From NCBI RefSeq assembly GCF_041146795.1, contig NC_135172.1, forward strand, positions 43,581,623 through 43,645,622: a stretch of DNA of 64,000 nt, given 5' to 3'. Below are positions 57,701 through 64,000 of this stretch, one piece after another. The DNA is from Maylandia zebra. Its lineage: Eukaryota; Chordata; Actinopteri; Cichliformes; Cichlidae. The notes under the pieces are model-generated. The model ran no database searches. It saw only the letters and a program-made list of their open reading frames with translations, and was not told where the DNA came from. Position 1 is the first letter of the stretch. Every line of letters begins with the position of its first letter. The position numbers were made by a program, and so were the translations under genes.

Positions 57701-60700
57701 TCCTACTGGGTAAAAGACGCTACTCAACGTGATGACGTCATTCGGGGCGACTGGAATCGATAAGGGAATCGTTTTTAAAAGTGGCAAACGATTCCAAGGA
57801 ATTGAAACAGTGGGAACCGGTTCTCAACAAGAACCGGTTTTCGATACCCATCCCTACACCTGATAATATGTTAAAAGTTTATTTTGTGACCCAGAAAGAT
57901 TAATAAGAGTAATATTAAAACTAAGTAGCTGCCGCCATTGTTGGAAACTGGAATTGGCTGGGCAGCGCTATGAATTCTGGGATAGGTTGGGTCACGAAGG
58001 ACACACCCAACCCATCCTTCAAATCTGGGGAAAAGACATTTTGTTGGCCGCATTAGGAGGAGTCTTCAAATTTGGACAGCCTTCGTTGCGTCACCGTAAT
58101 GTAATGTAATCAGCCTACAAATGCAGCTTCCAAAAGATGCGGCCTCTGAATTTGGGCACAGCAACGACACAGGACACTGCTTCTCCTTCTTTGGCGTTTA
58201 GCGCCAGCTGGCATCCTTGTGCATGCAGTGCTGCCATCTTCTGTTTCAGTCCGTTATTACACTCTTAAATCCTACTACTTACTCCTGCATCTTTGGGATC
58301 TTACAAAGCTTCAATCAACTCGTTGACTATTAAATTAGTCGTCGACAATTTTGATAGTCGACGTAATCGTGACTAGTCCGAATTTCCCAGAGGAATCCAC
58401 CCGAGGGATTAATAAATTTTTATCTAATCTAATCTAATCTAATCTATCTAGTCGACTAATCATGGTAGCCCTACTCTGAATGTGTTGGATCCTGCAGAGT
58501 TTTTATGCCACATGCCCTTCCTGACCCAAGATCAATTTCTGTGCACCAGTGCCTACTGATGCCAAGTGTGGTTTGGTCAGGAGTTGTGTCTGTAGATTTG
58601 TGACCTTATATTTCAGTTGAGAGAATATGTCTCATCTTGTGGAGTGACTTTGCTGAAAGAAAGGTGATACCTATGCTTAGAGGAACAGACAGCCTATGGG
58701 TTCTTAAACAGATAACTTAGGGGCGATCGTGGCTCAAGAGTTGGCAGTTCGTCTTGTAATCGGAAGTTTGCCGGTTCGAGCCCCGGCTCGGACAGTCTCG
58801 GTCGTTGTGTCCTTGGGCAAGACACTTTACCCTACCGGTGATGGCCAGAGGGGCCGATGGCGCGATATGGCAGCCTCGCTTCTGTCAGTCTGCCCCAGGG
58901 CAGCCCTGATGGCTACAACTGTAGCTGCCTCCAGCAGTGTGTGAATGTGAGAGTGAATGAATAGTGGAATTGTAAAGCGCTTTGAGGGCCCCGAAAAGTG
59001 CTTTCAGCTTTCGGCTGAACCGCATGTGTAAGTAAATGGTAAATGGCCTGTATTTGTATAGTGCTTTTCTAGTCCCTAAGGACCCCAAAGCGCTTCACAC
59101 TACATTCAGTCATTCACCCATTCACACACACATTCACACGATGGCAAGCGAGGCTGCCGGACACTGGCGCCACCGGGCCCTCTGACCACCACCAGTAGGC
59201 AAACATGGGGTTAGTATCTTGCCCAAGGATATTTGGCAACCACCGACCTTCTGATTAGTGGCTGACCTGCTCTGCCACCTGAGCTACAGCGACCCCACAG
59301 CCGCAATAACGAAGTGTACTGAGACCTGTGAACATATGGTCAGTTCGGTCGTGCATCATTTACAGCGGTGCAGAAACCCAGGATTGGGGCACTAGAGACC
59401 CGACCACATGTTCACACTTCTTTATTGCGGCTGTTGACTTACACACGCGGTTCAGCCAAACACACATCAGCAACAACACGACCTAGTTCATTCTGTTTTA
59501 AGCTGGCGAGATGTGACTGGGCATACCACTCAGGTGCGTCTGCCTCCCCGCAGCCGTGCCGCTGACCACGCCCCGCCACAGCTCAGCAGTCAAAAAAAGG
59601 CTCACTGCAGCCACTAAGAGTCAATGGTATGAAACTTTCACTAAATTGTATATTTTTCATCTCTCTTCACAAGTTTCTGGATTTCTTTTTTTTTTTTAAA
59701 GACTAAGACTGAACTATATTTTTCCACGTTTGGCACATTTTCACATTCTGTTTAACTTTTTGCTTTTTTGAAAAACAACCATACTAATTACCGTGTCACC
59801 ATTCTGCTTAGTTCGTAAACCAGAATCATGTATTTCATCTTGTTGTTGTCATCGTGTTGTTGAGTTAAGGAGTAACTATTGTCATCTCTGATGATCAAAC
59901 TGTGTTTGAGATAAAATATAATGCTTTAAATACTTTTCAACTATGAATTTCTGTTGAAAATGAACTGTTGAACATTTACAGCTGCAAGGAGTCATCTAAA
60001 TCGGTCATTGTCCAAATGTCTCTTGCTTGACCTTTACTCTCTGCTTGAACTAATTCTTCATGATTCCTCCACAGAGTGCACCAGGAGAGCTCAGAGGTTC
60101 AACGTAGTCAGTCTGCCCATCAAACACAGCTGGACTCCATATTTATGGTCTGTACATGTACAACAACTTCTTTTATATCTATTCTGTTCACAGTCATCTT
60201 CATGCTGCTCTTTGTAGACCAGCGGGGTGTCAGTGTGCCCAACATGGATCTGATGTTTGGCTCCATGATTTCAGTCTGATTGGCTCATTCATAAAGTATC
60301 CTGTTCCAGATGCTGGAGGACAACATCATCACGTTTGTGAAGAACGAGCTGAAGAAGATCCAGAAGCTTCTGAGTCCAGATTACCCAGAATGCTTAGAGA
60401 GTCAAAGGGAAGAAGAAGAACAGAGGAAGAGGACCAGAGAAACTTTTGTGAAGATCACGCTGGACTTTCTGAGGAGCATGAAACAGGACGAGCTGGCTGA
60501 CCGCCTGCAGAGCAGTAAGAGGATTTAAACTGCTGGATTAATGGGAAATTTACTTATGTCTTTAGAGACACGTCAACATGTGCAATCAATAAATTGAGAT
60601 TCTTACTCCTCTGTTCCTTTAGGAATTCCCATTGGAGCTTTTCAACATCATCTCAAATCTTTCTTGTCAAAGAAGTTCCAGCATGTGTTTGAGGGCATCG

Positions 60701-62420
60701 CTAAAGCAGGAAACCCGACCCTTCTGAATCAGATCTACACAGAGCTCTACATCACAGAGGGAGGGACTGCAGAGGTCAATGATGAACATGAGGTCAGACA
60801 GATGGAAACAGCATCCAGGAAACCAGACAGACCAGAAACAACCATCAGACAAGAAGACATCTTTAAACTCCCACCTGGAAGAGATGAACCAATCAGAACT
60901 GTGCTGACAAAGGGAGTGGCTGGCATTGGGAAAACTGTCCTAACACAGAAGTTCACCCTGGACTGGGCTGAAGGCAAAGCCAACCAGGACTTCCAGTTCA
61001 TGTTTCCATTCACTTTCAGAGAGCTGAATGTGCTGAAAGAGGAAAAGTTCAGCTTGGTGGGACTTGTTCATCACTTCTTTACTGAAACCAAAGAAGCAGG
61101 AATCTGCAGCTTTGAAGACTTCCAGGTTGTGTTCATCTTTGATGGTCTGGATGAGTGTCGCCTTCCTCTGGACTTCCACAAAACTACAATCCTAACTGAT
61201 GTTACAGAGTCCACCTCAGTGGATGTGCTGCTGATAAACCTCATCAGGGGGAAACTGCTTCCCTCTGCTCGCCTCTGGATAACCACACGACCTGCAGCAG
61301 CCAATCAGATCCCTCCTGGGTTTGTTGACATGGTGACAGAAGTCAGAGGGTTCACTGACCCACAGAAGGAGGAGTACTTCAGGAAGAGAATTGGAGATAA
61401 GAAGCAGTCCAGCAGGATCATCTCCCACATCAAGACTTCACGAAGCCTCCACATCATGTGCCACATCCCAGTCTTCTGCTGGATCACTGCTACAGTTCTG
61501 GAGGATGTGCTGGAAACCAGAGAGGGAGGACAGCTGCCCAACACCCTGACTGAGATGTACATCCACTTCCTGGTGGTTCAGGCCAAAGTGAAGAAGGTCA
61601 AGTATGATGGAGGAGCTGAGACAGATCCACACTGGAGTCCAGAGAGCAGGAAGATGATTAAGTATCTAGGAAAACTGGCTTTTGATCAGCTGCAGAAAGG
61701 AAACCTGATCTTCTATGAATCAGACCTGACAGAGTGTGGCATCGATATCAGAGCAGCCTCAGTGTACTCAGGAGTGTTCACACAGATCTTTAAAGAGGAG
61801 AGAGGACTGTACCAGGACAAGGTGTTCTGCTTCATCCATCTGAGTGTTCAGGAGTTTCTGGCTGCTCTTCATGTCCATCTGACCTTCATCAACTCTGGAC
61901 TCAATCTGCTGGAAGAACAACAAACAACCTCCAAGAACTCTGACACAAGAGAATCTACAGAGAAAAACTTCTACCAAACTGCTGTGAACAAGGCCTTACA
62001 GAGCCCAAATGGACACCTGGACTTGTTCCTCCGTTTCCTCCTGGGTCTTTCACTGCAGACCAATCAGACCCTCCTACGAGGCCTGCTGACACAGACAGGA
62101 AGTAGCTCACAAACCAATCAGGAAACAGTCCAGTACATTAAGGAGAAACTAAATGAGAATCTGTCTGCAGAGAAAAGCATCAATCTGTTCCACTGTCTGA
62201 ATGAATTAAATGATCGTTCTCTAGTGGAGGAGATCCAGCAGTCCTTGAGTTCAGGAAGTCTCTCCACAGATAAACTGTCTCCTGCTCAGTGGTCAGCTCT
62301 GGTCTTCATCTTACTGTCATCAGAAAAAAATCTGTTTGAGTTTGACCTGAATAAATACTCTGCTTCAGAGGAGGCTCTTCTGAGGCTGCTGCCAGTGGTC
62401 AAAGCCTCCAACAGAGCTCT
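51786..62420 (+). CDS. Fish NLR (NLRC3-like, FISNA-NACHT), at least 790 aa, 3' part not seen
   Basis: Exons 51786-51874 ([13 protein letters not shown]), 51959-52051, 52130-52243, 60075-60147, 60310-60514 and 60623-62420 join in frame with GT-AG borders. The second and third are related leader exons ([18 protein letters not shown]). The fifth encodes [16 protein letters not shown]. The last is the large NLR exon: a FISNA region ([14 protein letters not shown]), then NACHT with Walker A GVAGIGKT near residue 288 and Walker [11 protein letters not shown] near 361. Winged-helix and helical parts follow ([32 protein letters not shown]). Fish-specific NLRs of this class are cytosolic pattern sensors encoded in large families. 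No stop or frameshift is seen. LRR exons, normally next, are not in the remaining 1.6 kb, so the gene is either cut by the window or truncated. Confidence 0.88.
52244..55163. other. NLR intron 3, first part
   Basis: Intron 3 runs 52244-60074. This part contains a tract of TG followed by a G run at about 53854-53881 and LTR-like promoter and AATAAA text at about 54187-54530. A minus-strand ORF (52961-53227) has no recognised domain. No NLR exon lies here. Confidence 0.45.
54540..54665 (-). repeat. Dispersed repeat, copy 2
   Basis: The reverse complement of the element at 821-912: 'ttcaagacgtttcacctctc' then 'atctgagaagcttcatcagc'. Confidence 0.65.
55975..56760 (+). mobile_element. LINE reverse-transcriptase C-terminal part inside the inner hAT
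   Basis: A 150-codon frame reads [46 protein letters not shown] and [19 protein letters not shown], then continues after a frame change with [25 protein letters not shown]. This is the thumb and C-terminal region of a fish non-LTR reverse transcriptase. The YADD core is absent and the copy is 5'-truncated. Confidence 0.7.
57442..57740 (-). pseudogene. BED zinc-finger exon of a hAT transposase
   Basis: Minus-strand frame reads [20 protein letters not shown], then [17 protein letters not shown]: the C-x2-C...H-x4-H arrangement of a BED finger. It ends at a donor 'actgcaggtaact' at 57442. No following transposase exon is present, so it is a remnant. Confidence 0.7.
58722..59033 (+). repeat. tRNA-derived SINE, second family
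   Basis: The head 'ggggcgatcgtggctcaaga' and B box 'ccggttcgagccccggc' are tRNA-like. The body 'gtgtccttgggcaagacact' is shared with the 7840 SINE, but the head differs. Its 3' end meets the next SINE tail to tail. Confidence 0.75.
59034..59297 (-). repeat. AFC-like SINE, reverse orientation
   Basis: The reverse complement reads like the 7840-8155 SINE: 'ggggtcgctgtagctcaggt' head (here 59297 downwards), 'ccttgggcaagatactaacc' body and 'atacaaatacaggccattt' tail. Part of the B-box region is slightly shortened. Confidence 0.8.
59298..60074. other. End of NLR intron 3
   Basis: AT-rich, no repeat named. Ends at the acceptor 'cctccacag' before exon 4 at 60075. Confidence 0.45.
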
Positions 62421-62779
62421 GTAAGTAAACATGTGGTCACAGCTATTTTTTTAATTAACAGCAAACAGGTATCCACAACTAACAAAAGAAACATTACTGG
62501 GTGCTTATATCTGTAAAATCAGTAAAACTATTAAATGATCATCAGTAGTCACTTTATGCAAAGTGACTAGAAATTGTGAGTGTTTGTGAAATATTTCGAA
62601 GTGTAACCTCATCACTCAGGCTCCATTCAAGCCTCTATCTACACCACAAGCGTCTAGACTCTGGGCGGGGTCCTGCTCTAATCCCCGTCACCACTGGGAA
62701 TCCATTCTGAGATGGGCCATCGGAGTCTTATCGCAAAATATCTCTATCTGAATTCTGTACATCAATACATTTTTTTCCC
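62421..62779. other. Start of the intron after the large NLR exon
   Basis: Donor 'ctctgtaagt' at 62421. No LRR-type exon seen. Confidence 0.45.
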
Positions 62780-63065
62780 AAAAGGTGATTCTGTTCATCT
62801 GGATGTAGCGTTTTCAATGTGCTGTAGAAACAGTACATTTGCACACTGACCTCACATCCTAGTGAAAGAACAATGGTCTGTGAGGTCATTTCCTTGATCA
62901 TTAATGTACAAATTATTATAAAGTTGCAAACTATTATAAGGCTTTTTATGAAGTTGAGGAAACCTGCAGTCAGTTGAGACTGAAGAACTTTTTTGGATGA
63001 GTGACAAAATGTTTCTCCCACTGGAAACGCTACGTCCAGATAAACAGAATCAACTTGTTGGGATT
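62780..63065. repeat. Degraded copy of the foldback repeat
   Basis: 'tgattctgttcatctggatg' and, inverted, 'cagttgagactgaagaactt' match the arms of the intact foldback element at 27840-28235. Arms are mutated and the loop differs. Confidence 0.6.
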
Positions 63066-64000
63066 TACCTACCTGGATAATTGAGCATGCATCAAGACAA
63101 TAAATTGTGTTCAGTTCCTTCTAATGGCCTCTAACTCGTTTTGCTTGTGGGTTCCTGCTGCCAGCCCCAAGAAGAATCTCCCTGCCTTTATTTTCTACAG
63201 CTTTGTCTTGTTACCCCCATTTCCATTTCCCTGATTAGTCTCGAGTTCCACTTCAATGTTTGTTATGATTTTGAATTTAGCGTGGTATTTTATTATTATG
63301 TGGACTTTATCAGTCAATAAATACCTTGCTTCTTCTTAGTTTGCCTTCTGTATCAAGCACTTTTGGTCCTATTTCACAAACTTTGTGATCCTTCAGATTG
63401 TTAGAGAATGCCATGACCAGTATGGACCCAGGAGAGAAACCATTTACACTGTGGAAAATGAGGCATCAGTGCCGACTTTATCTCACCACTTTGAGTGACC
63501 CTGATGTAAGGAGTTTGGTGATTGCTCTTTTTGCTTCTTGGAAATTATTCTCACAGAATTCTTTACTGCTCCAACCTGCCTGCCTTGTCCGGACTGGCCA
63601 TCCTTCTAACCCTCAGTCGAGGTCACACCTCTATCTAAATTCCACACACCTGGGTTCGTCAATGCAAAGTCAATGAATGGTGCTAGATACCAGGATGATA
63701 CCTCTTCCTTTTCCTCATGAACCGAGCCGGTCTGCTTGAACCAGCACCTTACTAGAGTCGAGTCAGCCAATTGTAATCTTGTAAGATGCTTTTATTTTTC
63801 TTGGAGTCTGTTCTTCCCATGTCTGAAATGATGACTCCAGAAATTGTGCCTCCTGTTCCTGAACTAGCTAATCTTGAGGTTGCTCTTCCTGGGCCTTAGC
63901 TAGCTACCCCATATATTTTGAGCCTCTGCCTTAGCCAAACAAACTGGAGCATATGAGTCCTTTAATGCCTGAGCTTAAATAACCAGAGAAATGTTAATAC
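63066..64000 (+). other. LTR-retroelement-like fragment at the right edge
   Basis: 'gtcaataaataccttgcttc' near 63312 has the AATAAA of an LTR R/U5 region. About 100 bases later a leader-like 'gccatgaccagtatggaccc' starts a frame MDPGEKPFTLWKM (63422 on). The ATG-GAC-CC context resembles the gag start of the 20399-21104 element. No second LTR, and no LRR exons of the NLR. Confidence 0.35.

Larger units (their letters stand above)
55806..57856 (-). mobile_element. Inner hAT element (ZBED-type), with perfect 8-bp target duplication
   Basis: Ends 'tagggatgggtattg' and 'cgatacccatcccta', flanked by cacctgat at 55798-55805 and 57857-57864. It carries one transposase exon (BED zinc finger) on the minus strand, while the catalytic part is missing and LINE sequence occupies its middle. 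The same terminal family as the 892-bp element at 19193-20084. Confidence 0.9.
55164..58473. mobile_element. Outer hAT element, interrupted, with perfect 8-bp target duplication
   Basis: Begins 'tagggctgccacaaatgatt' and ends 'gactaatcatggtagcccta'. The 8-mer ctctgaat flanks it at 55156-55163 and 58474-58481. Its 3310-bp span includes a complete second hAT at 55806-57856 and a LINE-type tail near 58380-58447. No transposase core is seen in its own portions. Confidence 0.9.

Noticed and set aside
58722..58795. tRNA gene suggested by 'ggttcgagccccgg'
   Set aside because: It is the head of a SINE with the shared body downstream.

Overview
This window looks like nuclear DNA of a ray-finned fish. 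Genes have many small exons with GT-AG introns, and the spaces between them are full of hAT DNA transposons, L2/L1-type LINE remnants, tRNA-derived SINEs and (TG)n microsatellites. It also carries a fish-type FISNA-NACHT NLR gene. The SINE heads and bodies resemble the AFC family of African cichlids, so a cichlid is my best guess (inference from memory, not a search).

Layout. 1-8 kb: the last two coding exons (3062-3691) of a + strand receptor with an ITIM-like and an ITSM-like tyrosine motif, followed by a hAT element (4554-5502) and a SINE. 8-16 kb: mostly decayed repeats, including an LTR-like block, a minus-strand ORF that joins a LINE segment to an unrelated domain (12664-13671), and an L1-type LINE remnant. 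16.5-18.5 kb: a four-exon minus-strand gene that I do not recognise (336 aa, C-terminal membrane segment), with a candidate alternative last exon encoding a helical tail. 19-25 kb: a hAT element with a perfect 8-bp target duplication, then an LTR followed by a long Pro/Ser/Arg-rich ORF whose 1.4-kb 3' part is duplicated in tandem.

25.7-38.7 kb: a complete PATL1 (PAT1 homologue) gene on the + strand. I could assign 20 coding exons with every phase matching, giving 825 aa. 39.3-43.2 kb: a convergent minus-strand gene encoding signal peptide-SRCR-Ig-SRCR-tail, all phase-1 introns. 43.3-51.7 kb: nested transposons, LINE fragments and a Harbinger-type Myb-like pseudogene. 51.7-62.4 kb: six consecutive coding exons of a fish NLR (leader exons, FISNA, NACHT, helical regions; at least 790 aa). 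Its 7.8-kb intron 3 holds a hAT within a hAT, with a LINE inside the inner one. No LRR exons are visible before the window ends.

How the genes fit together. PATL1 is a cytoplasmic mRNA-decay and P-body scaffold. The SRCR-Ig-SRCR receptor, the ITIM/ITSM tail and the NLR are all immune-type genes, so PATL1 sits inside an immune-receptor neighbourhood. I see no operon-like coupling, as expected in a vertebrate. The most original items are the predicted alternative C-termini of the unrecognised gene, the (TG)22 tract that forms the 3' splice site of PATL1 exon 12, the tandemly duplicated retroelement ORF, and the nested transposons with intact target-site duplications.
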